Assembly (NCBI RefSeq): GCF_963665995.1
Contig: NZ_OY762512.1
Location: 4,526,001 to 4,590,000, forward strand
Direction: 5' to 3'
Length of the DNA stretch: 64,000 nt
Source: Pleurocapsa sp. FMAR1
Lineage (GTDB): Bacteria > Cyanobacteriota > Cyanobacteriia > Cyanobacteriales > Xenococcaceae
Shown here: piece by piece, positions 36,594-45,154 of the stretch
Position numbering within the stretch: position 1 is the first letter of the stretch
How the letters are laid out: the number at the start of each line of letters is the position of its first letter
The notes under the pieces: model-generated
The model's input: only the letters and a program-made list of their open reading frames with translations
Databases searched by the model: none
What the model was told of the DNA's origin: nothing
Made by a program: the position numbers and the translations under genes

Positions 36594-37159
36594 CAACCTA
36601 AAAACTTTCACTTTCATTTAGCAGAGGCAATTTGCTTACACAACGTACAGATTCACAAAGGTGAATTTTCTGGCAAAGTTCATGTGATTCTTGGTCGCAA
36701 CAACGTTAACGGCGAACTATGGGCAATTGTCAGTAATGAAAAAACTACTCTACAAACCTTTGCTGAATATGGATTACGTTTTGATATCGAAGCGAATTTT
36801 TTAGATGACCAATCTGGTGGTTGGAATGTTCAACGCTCGATGATTCGAGATGTATGCGCTTTGTCCCGTTTGTGGTTTATCTTATCTGTGGCTACTCTCT
36901 ACGTTAGTGCCCAAGGTGTTGAGGTAGTTCGTATTGGCAAACGAAGATGGGTTGATACTCATTGGTTTCGTGGTAATAGCTATTTTAGGATTGGTTGGGA
37001 TTGGGTCAAAGCTGCACTCATTAATGGTTGGAATTTACTTCATTGCGTGACTTTCTCTAGTAATCAAGATCCCTCACCTGCAATGGCATCACGATCGCAA
37101 TATCAAAAACGAGCAGATCAGTTGGAGTTCAAAGTTTTAACTTATTCCTACAATATTTC

Positions 37160-39307
37160 TTGAAAGTTTTGTCAGTCAATCAGATTAGGCATTCCAAAGA
37201 GTTCAAATTATTAATAGAAGAAACAGAGGGAGCGCAATGGTTAGCGGGAGAGTGGAATAATATAGGTGAAAAGGAAATATACGCTCGTATTCGTAACGGG
37301 GTGATGTTTCCCTATCATCAAGCTCGACAAAAACAAGAATTGATTGCGCCACAAGTTACGGCTTATGTGCCGATTTTACCAGCCGAAGATTCTAGTTTAT
37401 TAGGCTTACCCAAAGGGATAGGTATTGAATTTATCGATCTACCAGGATTAAAGTCGATTCAAGATCGAGACAATCTTAAGGTTATTCAACAACAGGTTCA
37501 TAAAGCTTTTAGTTTAGTTGCCTTAGATTATTTACAAGTTGACGACCGCCATCGTAAGTGTCTGTTAGAAGAATTGAAAAAAGTAGTCGAGTATTTACAA
37601 GGACGTACTGACTCGATGATATTTATTTTAAATCGAGTAGATTCAAGGGGACAAGACGATATTACGCTCGCCGAAAGAATTGAACAATTGCAGTTAGAGA
37701 TACAGGCAACTTTAAACTTAGATCGTTTACCTGACATTATTCCCTTAAGCGGCAGATTTCTTTATTATGCTCAGTGTGCTTGGGGAACAAATGCTAACAG
37801 CAGCAATTCTGCTGTAGATGCTGCTACTCGCCGTCATTACTTAAGCGGAATGCTTAAAGATTGTTCTAATTTGATTCACTCTCATGTTTGCGAAGATAAA
37901 ACGTTAAAAAAGCGGTTTAGAGATATAGAAGATCGGGTGGGTAATGGCGAAACTATCGATGACGAAACTATGCGAAAAATTCTCTATCACGTCAATGATT
38001 GGAGTGGTGGCGATCGCCTTTGGAAGTGTATGCGCGATCGCGTCCAAGAGTCTTTTTCAGAATTGGTTATATTACCCGCACTATTCGATGTCCTCGAAAG
38101 CTACAGGTTGTTAGTCAACACAATCGATGTAGAAGTCAACATCAAAAAGATTGGTAAGAAAGAAGAACTAAAAAGCAAACAGCAAAACATTATCGATGGT
38201 AGCGAAAGACTAGCCAGAGAGGTTGAAAATATCCGCGATCGGTTTCAGCAAGAAATAAGAACAATTATCAACCTGCTAAAACAAGATAGTCAAAGCGATC
38301 GCAACAATCTCGATCAAATGGGTATTGAAAGCTTTGATTCTTTTTACGATACTGTCAGACAAGTTGAAGAAGATTTAGTAGTAGAACTCATTTTCCCTGT
38401 GACAAATGCTTTTGAACAAGATAAAGGAACTTACGAACTAGAAGAAGAATTAACTGAAGTTATTACTCCCCCTAAAGCTAAAGCGATCGCCAAAGCTTAT
38501 GACTTAGTTAATCGTAAATTGAATGAATTTAAGCTAGATGATTCTGGTTATTTTATTAGACAAGTTCGCCACGACGATAAAGAAGAATTGCGTAGTACGG
38601 AACACGCTGAAAAAGCGATTCGTTCCCTCTACTATGCAATGCGTAAAGCCATTACCACTAGAGCAGAATTTACTTTACAAGGACAAACTAAACAATTTGA
38701 AACAGGACTGTTATCGTTGGTCAATAAATTAATTAAAGAACTAAAAATTGCTTGTGAGCAAGAACTTCCCGCTCTCGATCTCGATAAAGTAATCATCTCT
38801 GATTTTGAAAATCATATTGCTCAAAATCCGCCTCAATTACCAAAAGAACTATTTAACTTCTCAGATACTATTAAACAAAATACTACCAGCAAACGGGAAG
38901 TAGTAGGCAAGAAAAAAGAAACCCAACATTACACAGAAGGTAGTTGTTTTAAGCAGGAAAAAACTAGAACTGTTACTAAAAATGTCTATGAAGATATTGA
39001 GTATCAAGAATTAAAGCTACCAGATTACAAAAATATGGCGCGACAATGGGCAGAGGGAATTACCCAAGAAAAGCAAAAACTTTGGGATATTCTTGATCGT
39101 TGGATTAGTAATTATTTGGAGCAAATCGTTAAAGAGTGCGATCGCGCTATCGATAAGGCAACTAAGTCTACAGAACGAGCTTTTGATAAACAATTACAAG
39201 AGATTGAAAAAGATGGGGTTAAGCAAGAAGAATATTGGCAGCAATTTGAAAGAGAACTAAATGCTGTTACAGAAACTCATCAGCAATTACAACAGGAGTC
39301 TACCTAA
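37160..39307 (+). pseudogene. Dynamin-like GTPase, 3' fragment
   Basis: The open frame begins in the IS end; native sequence starts at 37184 (target duplicate) and contributes 704 residues after the 5' part. It holds the G3 motif in IEFIDLPGLKSI (DLPG at ancestral residues 185-188) and the G4 motif NRVD (250-253). Long helical, partly coiled-coil regions follow, as in bacterial dynamin-like proteins, and Gln/Glu-rich helices close it (KQLQEIEKDGVKQEEYWQQF). Dynamin-like proteins remodel membranes, and some bacterial ones act against phages. Without the P-loop half this fragment should not bind GTP. The next gene begins 2 bp after the stop. Confidence 0.88.
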
Positions 39308-39309
39308 AG

Positions 39310-40203
39310 ATGAATCCTATTAATCGCCAAAATCCATTGACTCTTATAGATGAATTCATTCAAAGTTTAGACGAACTTGCAGGAAATGAAAATAATCGAG
39401 ATCTAAATTGTGCTATTGATTCTTGGTGTAGGGAACTGTCTATTAATCAACACTTTCCTCAAGCATCTACAGAAATAATCAAAAATAAGAATCAATGGAT
39501 ACAAGATAATCGAATTTATCGCGAATTTCTGCCACTGTACCAAAATCTTCTAGTAACAACAGATAAAAAAATAATGGGAGGAATAGGAAATTCGTTTAAC
39601 AGGCTGAAGAATATTTCCAATAAAGACTTTTATCACAATGTTCAGGAGACTAAAGAAGAAATGAATGTTAAATCAATCGTATTAATTGCATTTGTACTCA
39701 CAGGAATAGGTTTATTACTTTATTTATTCAATAAAAAAGAAGATAGCAATAAATCTCAATATAATAATCAGTTAAATAATGATTTAGCTTATCAACCTTC
39801 GGTTGAAGAAAAGCAGGTCTTAGCTTTGTTAATTAAAAGCGATCGCTATCAAGAGTTAATTCATTCCTTAAACAAAAACAATGAGAAATTCTGGCAAACA
39901 GAAGATGCTTCTAAACTATATGGCGCAACTCAAGGTTTATGGATTGGAGCAAAAAGTAAGTTCGATCAGTCGAGAATCAAGCAAAAACTAAACAATTGCA
40001 ATCCAGTTACCTCTACATCTGAATACGATGTTCATTTTGTCAAAATAGAACTAGATAAAAACGATTCTAGATTCCATTCTGATGTTAATCCAATGGATCG
40101 TCGGGATGCTTTTATGGAATTAGGAAATAAGTCGCCTCAAATCACAGTCTCTCCTAGATTGTCATGTAAAGCTTATGAAAATACAGAGTTTTACAGTCGC
40201 TAA
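39310..40203 (+). CDS. Dynamin-operon protein with single membrane helix, 297 aa
   Basis: I do not recognise this family. The first ~115 residues are soluble and helical, one membrane helix lies at about residues 121-140 (KSIVLIAFVLTGIGLLLYLF), and a ~155-residue domain follows with short beta/loop segments. It starts 2 bp after the GTPase stop, which implies translational coupling, so it probably works with that GTPase at a membrane. The IS upstream may reduce its expression unless the IS provides outward transcription. No frameshift or stop interrupts it. Confidence 0.75.
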   Translation: MNPINRQNPLTLIDEFIQSLDELAGNENNRDLNCAIDSWCRELSINQHFPQASTEIIKNKNQWIQDNRIYREFLPLYQNLLVTTDKKIMGGIGNSFNRLKNISNKDFYHNVQETKEEMNVKSIVLIAFVLTGIGLLLYLFNKKEDSNKSQYNNQLNNDLAYQPSVEEKQVLALLIKSDRYQELIHSLNKNNEKFWQTEDASKLYGATQGLWIGAKSKFDQSRIKQKLNNCNPVTSTSEYDVHFVKIELDKNDSRFHSDVNPMDRRDAFMELGNKSPQITVSPRLSCKAYENTEFYSR

Positions 40204-40218
40204 TTTGAGATAATTCCT

Positions 40219-41451
40219 ATGATTATTAATCCTACTTTTTTAATTAAAGACCCTGCAATAATTCAAGGTTTAATTAATGCTACGATGACACGACATGGTG
40301 GTGTAATTAGGGAGGCTGCAACGGGTCAAATTGTCCGTCACTTAGTAGAATCTCCCGCACTAACGAGTAATTTAATGACTTTTGCTGCAAACCCATTATT
40401 AGGCGCAGTAAAAGTTGTTTCGGATACTGCTGGTCACGGTATTACTATTCACAAGCTGAATCAAGTCCAACAAATGCTGTCTCCTATATTAGGATTATCT
40501 CAGATAGCAGCAGGTGCTAGCGTACTTAATGTCGGTATTAGCCTCGCTGGGTTTGCTTATATGGGTTATAAACTCAATCAAATCCAAACTTCCTTGGGTA
40601 AAATGCAGCAGTCAATGGAAGCTGGTTTTAAAAATATTGACGAACGTTTTGATGTCTTATCTGGACAATTAGCATACCTGCATTTATTAGTGCAAGCAAA
40701 TCGTCAAGGACAAATTCATCTCGCGGATGCGATTAATCAACTTCATCGGACAATTCTAATTAAAGAAATAGCCGAACTACGCGCCGAATTAATAGCGAAA
40801 GATCGCTTCCCAGATACATCCATTCAATCTGCTTTAAAAGTTGCTTCTAAAGTTCGGATGATAATGTCTGACCAAGTATTACAAATCACCCCTGAATTAG
40901 AACCTCAGAAGATGCTGTTAGCCGATGTTGCTACTCAAGGATGGGCGGTAGCTACAGCGACCGAAGCATATTTATTATTAGAAGTTGGGATGTTTGAGGA
41001 AGCACAAGAATTACTCAGTTTAGAAGTTCCCAAATTCAAACAAAATGCCGAACAATGGACAGACAACTTGTTAAATACTGAACGTCCCGAACTAAACACA
41101 GGTTATCGATTTACAGCACCAGTATTCAAACAGCACATTAGTCCAGAGAGAGTAGAGAGAATCGTTAATGTTTCTTCAGGCGATCGCAATTTATCTCTAG
41201 AGAAAAAACAAGAAAAGCAGGATGATATTGCTGTTGAGTTTCAGATGTCCTATACTTCACAGTATGATCGCAGTTGGATTTATCAGCAAGTAGCAGTAGC
41301 AGAATATCTAGATGCTTTTAGCGAATTATCTGCCAGATTAGAAACCTTACAAAATTTTGCTACCCTGTGCCAAGAAACTGGAGTCAAAAGTAGTCTTGAG
41401 CTACTATCGAGTGAACAAGAAGAGAATACTTGGTATACACTACCTTGTTGA
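40219..41451 (+). CDS. Dynamin-operon protein with hydrophobic hairpin, 410 aa
   Basis: Unrecognised family. Residues ~85-118 are apolar and glycine-rich (ILGLSQIAAGASVLNVGISLAGFAYMGYKLNQIQ), like a membrane-inserting hairpin. A coiled-coil stretch (SLGKMQQSMEAGFKNIDERFDVLSGQLAYLHLLVQ) and helical repeats with ELRAELIAKDRF and LLLEVGMFEEAQELL follow. The layout recalls pore-forming or membrane-perturbing effectors, but that is only a resemblance. It begins 15 bp after the preceding gene and completes a three-gene operon with the dynamin-like GTPase. It is intact. Confidence 0.75.
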   Translation: MIINPTFLIKDPAIIQGLINATMTRHGGVIREAATGQIVRHLVESPALTSNLMTFAANPLLGAVKVVSDTAGHGITIHKLNQVQQMLSPILGLSQIAAGASVLNVGISLAGFAYMGYKLNQIQTSLGKMQQSMEAGFKNIDERFDVLSGQLAYLHLLVQANRQGQIHLADAINQLHRTILIKEIAELRAELIAKDRFPDTSIQSALKVASKVRMIMSDQVLQITPELEPQKMLLADVATQGWAVATATEAYLLLEVGMFEEAQELLSLEVPKFKQNAEQWTDNLLNTERPELNTGYRFTAPVFKQHISPERVERIVNVSSGDRNLSLEKKQEKQDDIAVEFQMSYTSQYDRSWIYQQVAVAEYLDAFSELSARLETLQNFATLCQETGVKSSLELLSSEQEENTWYTLPC

Positions 41452-41564
41452 GCAAAAAAAATAAGATCGAGTCAATACTGTTAGTTTTTACAGACTTTAA
41501 AGCTGATTAGCCATAAATATCATCATTGGTGGAAAGTCCTTTTAGACTGACACGTTAGTGGAAG

Positions 41565-41636
41565 TGGGCGATACTGGACTTGAACCAGTGACGTCCTGCT
41601 TGTAAGGCAGGCGCTCTACCACTGAGCTAATCGCCC
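41565..41636 (-). tRNA. tRNA-Val (anticodon TAC)
   Basis: Read on the minus strand, the 7-bp acceptor arms GGGCGAT/ATCGCCC pair perfectly. The D-arm is GCTCAGTGGTAGAGC. The anticodon stem CCTGC/GCAGG encloses CTTACAA, so the anticodon is TAC. The T-arm is ACTGGTTCAAGTCCAGT, and the discriminator is A. Total length 72 nt; CCA is not encoded. Confidence 0.96.
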
Positions 41637-41804
41637 TCAGTTACCTAATTTACAGATGCCCTTGAGAAAAGCTTTAAAATACCTGAAAACTCAGTACTTA
41701 GAAAATATAACAGTCTTTTGGTTTTTTAGCAAACTTTCAATTAAATCAATACAGCAACAAATTATAAATAACAATGCACCTCAGCCTATTCTTGTCTTGA
41801 TAAG

Positions 41805-42986
41805 TTAAAAAGGAATTTCTAGACCAATTTTAGATTTAAAACTGCCATCTTGTTGAAGATCGGCATTTAAACCAATCGAACCCAATTTTGTCTGGGCTTT
41901 CCAGAAAGCACTGCCACCAGTAAAAGCAGTTTCTCGATCAACATTAGCTTTAACTCCCAGCAAACCCAAAGCTGTTTTAGCTGCAATTTTAATACTGCCA
42001 CCAGCAAAAGTAGTATCATCATCAAACTCTCCACTTACTCCAACTCCAATATCAGAACCCAATAAACGATTTGTATTCCAAGAAGCATTGCCACCATTAA
42101 ATCTAGATTGCTCATCAATTTTGACATTGGCAGTTAAAGAGCCAATCAAGGTATTGGTAGCAACATTAACGTTACCGCCAGCAAAGGTAGTATGGTTAAA
42201 TTTACCCTTGACTGCTAGTGAACCTAACTTGGTTTTGGCATTCCAGGCAGCGTTTGCACCGCTAAATTGAGTTTGATCGTTAAAGTTGCTTTGTACTGCT
42301 AGTGAACCTAACTTGGTTTTGGCATTCCAAGCAGCGTTTGCACCGCTAAATTGAGTTCGATTATTAAAGTTGCTCTGTACTGCTATTGAACCTAACTTGG
42401 TTTTGGCATTCCAGGCAGCGTTTGCACCGCTAAATTGAGTTCGAGCGTTAAAGTTGCTTTGTACTGCCAACGAACCTAATTTGGTCTTAGTCTGCCAAGC
42501 AACAGTACTTTTAATCGGTTTAATTTGATTACTAATATTGATAGCTAAATTTATTGAGCCTAAATCTGTTTTAGTTTGCCAAAAAGCTTTGCCTTTTCTT
42601 AAATTTGCTTGAGAATCAAAATTGCCGTCGAATTTCAAAGAACCAATCTTGGTATCTGTTTTCCAAGATGCTACACCAGATTTAAAAGCAGATGCTCGAT
42701 CCTCAGAAAAATCATCCTGAACTTCATTTAAATCAATACTATTTTTATTTACAGTGAAAGTACTGACGGCAGCAGGGAAAGTATTGTTTGCCTTTTTTTC
42801 AGCATTCAATACATAATTAGAAGATATTTTGCTAGTTCCTAAAATTTTAGCAGCCGAAAAAAGCTCTAAATTGCCTCGCATTACTTTGTTGTTAGTTGAT
42901 GATTGTTTAAAATCACTTGGAAGTACAATTGGCTCTAAAAAATTGATCGATGTGACTAAAAACATCCCTGCTGCGGTTAACCACAT
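41805..42986 (-). CDS. Secreted tandem-repeat protein (28-residue units), 393 aa
   Basis: A hydrophobic N-terminus (MWLTAAGMFLVTSINFLEP) looks like a signal peptide. From about residue 105 to the end the protein is a series of ~28-residue units of the form FSGANAAWNAKTKLGSLAVQ, then SNFNDRTQ, alternating short strands with Gly/Asn turns. Three central units are nearly identical in DNA (84-bp period). Such units could stack as a beta-solenoid or long fibre on the cell surface. No known adhesin family is recognised. The units diverge toward both ends. Confidence 0.7.
   Translation of the reverse strand: MWLTAAGMFLVTSINFLEPIVLPSDFKQSSTNNKVMRGNLELFSAAKILGTSKISSNYVLNAEKKANNTFPAAVSTFTVNKNSIDLNEVQDDFSEDRASAFKSGVASWKTDTKIGSLKFDGNFDSQANLRKGKAFWQTKTDLGSINLAINISNQIKPIKSTVAWQTKTKLGSLAVQSNFNARTQFSGANAAWNAKTKLGSIAVQSNFNNRTQFSGANAAWNAKTKLGSLAVQSNFNDQTQFSGANAAWNAKTKLGSLAVKGKFNHTTFAGGNVNVATNTLIGSLTANVKIDEQSRFNGGNASWNTNRLLGSDIGVGVSGEFDDDTTFAGGSIKIAAKTALGLLGVKANVDRETAFTGGSAFWKAQTKLGSIGLNADLQQDGSFKSKIGLEIPF
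42221..42472. repeat. 84-bp tandem coding repeat, three units
   Basis: The word AACCTAACTTGGTTTTGGCA recurs at 42221, 42305 and 42389, and a close variant at 42473, exactly 84 bp apart. It encodes the 28-residue units of the surrounding protein. Confidence 0.85.
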
Positions 42987-43194
42987 AAATATATCTCTGA
43001 AATTTAAAAGGTTTTACGGCTGATCTCTAGTTTAAATTTCAGAGATATGAAAAGGGTGTGATCTGCAAACGAAGTTTTGATAAAATTCTTGTTTTGCGCT
43101 TAATATAGATTGTTTGGGACTTTTTGTGGCGATTGTAATTCTAATTGTAATTTTAAAATTGATTCTCTAAATATAAAAAAGAAGATGCGATCGC

Positions 43195-43259
43195 TCACAG
43201 CAGCGGACAGACCCCCGCGCATGGTTCAGCATCGGTTTAGGGCGGAGTAATTTGTGACT
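43195..43259. repeat. Dispersed repeat bounded by TCACAG / TGTGA, copy 2, containing R3
   Basis: TCACAG at 43195 and GGCGGAGTAATTTGTGACT at the right end match the 5319-5370 repeat. The centre holds R3 (43210-43227, GACCCCCGCGCATGGTTC), exact complement of 20157-20174. It lies in the 507-bp gap 42987-43493, where nothing else is recognisable. Confidence 0.5.
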
Positions 43260-43493
43260 ATTTTTTAATAATTGAAACAATTTCAAATAATTACAGTTAG
43301 GTTCAATGTTGATTTTTGCTTCAATTATTTCCGCATTTTCATTGACTATTAGCATTACTTATGTGTAAGATGATACTTATATATAATTAATCTTTAGTTA
43401 TTTTCCGTAATCTAGTGCAGCGGAATTTTAATCTAAAAGTAATTATCAACATCATTAAATAATTATCAATAGAACAGGAGATATTTAAATATC

Positions 43494-43919
43494 ATGGGAG
43501 ATAAAGATTTTTTCTTAAGTACTGATGATGCTCAGAGTATGGGCGACATCAACTACATGAGAACTAGCAAAAGAACCAGAAGAACTTTCCCTAAAACCCT
43601 CAAGAACAAAGATGGTTTTTCGTTTGACAACGACGTTTCTTCGATGGATAACAGAAACAAACTTCCTAAAAATAGCAATACTAATCAGAATATAACTGAA
43701 AATACCGTTTTTAATCCTACTCCTAGCTCTCAGAATCAGGCTGGAACTGGCGTTTCAGCAGCTATCCAAAATAGTCAGGATAAGACTCAGTATGATTTTA
43801 AACCATCTCTATCCGCACCTGCACCTGCACCAACTCAACAATCTCCTGAGAAGCGTCGTCAGTCAGATAGTAGTATGGATATGTTCCGTAACATGGCTAA
43901 GAACATCGGTAAAAGATAG
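43494..43919 (+). CDS. Polar low-complexity protein, 141 aa
   Basis: A hydrophilic, probably disordered protein rich in Asn, Ser, Lys and Pro (NKLPKNSNTNQNITENTVFN; SAPAPAPTQQSPEKRRQS), with a conserved-looking N-terminus MGDKDFFLSTDDAQSMGDINYMRTSKRTRRTF and C-terminus DMFRNMAKNIGKR. Function unknown. An AACAGGAGAT Shine-Dalgarno precedes the ATG and a very strong terminator follows, so it is likely a well-expressed single gene. Confidence 0.7.
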   Translation: MGDKDFFLSTDDAQSMGDINYMRTSKRTRRTFPKTLKNKDGFSFDNDVSSMDNRNKLPKNSNTNQNITENTVFNPTPSSQNQAGTGVSAAIQNSQDKTQYDFKPSLSAPAPAPTQQSPEKRRQSDSSMDMFRNMAKNIGKR

Positions 43920-43958
43920 TAAATTAGTTCAAAACTAAAAGTTCCAGTTTAGATAACA

Positions 43959-44008
43959 AGAATACTTGAGGTAAATTATTACAGCTTACCTCAAGTATTC
44001 TGTTTTTT
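43959..44008 (+). terminator. Strong rho-independent terminator
   Basis: A perfect 16-bp stem (43959-43974 with 43986-44001, AGAATACTTGAGGTAA and complement), an 11-nt loop and a GTTTTTT tail, 40 bp after the stop at 43919. Confidence 0.85.
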
Positions 44009-44108
44009 ACTGTAAGATAATATTGCAAAAAGTAAATTACGATGTGTCTGGGACAGGCAAGAATAAGCCTACTAAACGTAAATTTATTTATTAGGGAGTT
44101 AAAAATTG

Positions 44109-45137
44109 ATGACCAATACGCAAACTAGGAAAGCCGATCATCTGCGTATTTGTCTGGAGGACGACGTTCAGTTTCGTAATTTAACTAATGGATTAGATAA
44201 ATATCGTTTTGAACACTCCTGTTTACCTGAAATCAACCTAAGTGAAGTTGATTTAAATATAAAGTTTCTTGATAAAACTTTAAATGCACCCATACTAATT
44301 TCTTCCATGACGGGAGGAACAGAACAAGCAAAAATGATTAACTCTCGTTTAGCTGTAGCAGCCCAAAAGCACGGTTTGGCGATGGGGGTAGGTTCACAAC
44401 GGATTGCAGTAGAAAATCCTGATGTAGCGCATACTTTCGACGTGCGATCGCTTGCTCCTGATGCTATATTGTTCGCTAATCTGGGGGCGGTACAGCTCAA
44501 CTATACCTATGGCATTGAGCAGTGTTTAAGAGTTGTAGATATTTTAAAAGCCGATGCTTTAATTTTGCATCTTAACCCTTTACAAGAATGTATCCAACCC
44601 AACGGCGATACAAAATTCAAAGGTTTGTTAGCTAAAATCAAACAGCTATGTCAGCAAATAAATGTACCTGTAATTGCTAAAGAAGTCGGCAACGGTATAT
44701 CTGCAACCATGACAACTAAGCTAATCGAAGCAGGGGTAAATGTCATTGATGTAGCAGGTGCAGGAGGAACATCCTGGGCAAAAGTAGAAAGCGAAAGGGC
44801 AGAAACCAATTTACAGCGTAGATTAGGCAAAACTTTTGCAGATTGGGGAATTTCTACAGCCGATTGTATTGTCCAAATTCGCCAACAATATCCAGACTTA
44901 CCTTTAATTGCATCTGGAGGCTTACGGGATGGTATGGAAGTGGCAAAAGCGATCGCCCTAGGTGCAGATTTAGCAGGATTGGCTTTTCCTTTTCTTCAGG
45001 CTGCATCAGAATCAGAATCAGCCATAGACGAGTTGATTGAGTTACTAATAGCCGAAATTAAAACAGTTATGTTTTGTACGGGAAATGTTAATTTATCCCA
45101 GTTAAAGCGATCGTCTTCTTTGCTCAAGGTTAAGTAA
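44109..45137 (+). CDS. fni: Type 2 isopentenyl-diphosphate delta-isomerase
   Basis: A 342-aa FMN-dependent isomerase interconverting IPP and DMAPP, feeding carotenoid, phytol and quinone synthesis. Motifs: [34 protein letters not shown] (FMN site), [47 protein letters not shown] and [21 protein letters not shown]. The ATG at 44109 is preferred over an adjacent TTG. It is convergent with the restriction-modification gene (17 bp between ends). Confidence 0.95.
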   Translation: MTNTQTRKADHLRICLEDDVQFRNLTNGLDKYRFEHSCLPEINLSEVDLNIKFLDKTLNAPILISSMTGGTEQAKMINSRLAVAAQKHGLAMGVGSQRIAVENPDVAHTFDVRSLAPDAILFANLGAVQLNYTYGIEQCLRVVDILKADALILHLNPLQECIQPNGDTKFKGLLAKIKQLCQQINVPVIAKEVGNGISATMTTKLIEAGVNVIDVAGAGGTSWAKVESERAETNLQRRLGKTFADWGISTADCIVQIRQQYPDLPLIASGGLRDGMEVAKAIALGADLAGLAFPFLQAASESESAIDELIELLIAEIKTVMFCTGNVNLSQLKRSSSLLKVK

Positions 45138-45154
45138 GGTGATTAGGTAAAAAC

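Larger units (their letters stand above)
34734..37163 (+). pseudogene. IS4-family transposase, broken twice
   Basis: Three in-frame pieces, 34734-34784, 35415-35969 and 36597-37163, join to a 390-aa protein starting with GTG (MNQNSRLYNALNQWMSQ). Catalytic-region motifs: first Asp in FLALDTSLFWDEY; second acidic position in ILLAERGFIHTELM, where relatives usually have ADRGF, so Asp has become Glu; and the YREK-like region in YGLRFDIEANFLDDQSGG with the third acidic residue. The conserved NTWIWRGSWCQ is cut by the second inner insertion and continues with PKNFHFHLAEAICLHN. The protein cannot be made intact at present. Confidence 0.9.
34606..37183 (+). mobile_element. IS4-family insertion sequence (IS10-like), itself carrying two insertions
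   Basis: Terminal inverted repeats of 17 bp with one mismatch: CTGGTTGACTGACAAAA at the left and the complement of CTGATTGACTGACAAAA at the right, flanked by the 9-bp duplication ATTAGGCAT. The present length is 2578 bp; subtracting the two inner insertions (630 and 627 bp including one GTCAA each) leaves 1321 bp, normal for an IS4-family element, and 9-bp duplications are typical of its IS10-like branch. The IS lies in the same orientation as the GTPase gene it broke. Its transposase gene is disrupted, so it can move only in trans. Confidence 0.92.

Noticed and set aside
35150-36601. Two identical ~90-residue frames beginning MKEEGRKIF
   Set aside because: They lie inside the two hairpin elements and translate microsatellite-like repeats; composition (many Cys, Ser, Tyr from CTTCATACTTC) is not protein-like.
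33999-41636. Island integrated at the 3' end of tRNA-Val by a tyrosine integrase
   Set aside because: No duplicate of the tRNA 3' end was found near 34 kb and no integrase gene is present.
42221-42472. Possible CRISPR-like array from the regular 84-bp spacing
   Set aside because: Whole units are repeated without unique spacers and are in frame with a coding sequence. No cas genes are present, and no CRISPR array was seen anywhere in the window.
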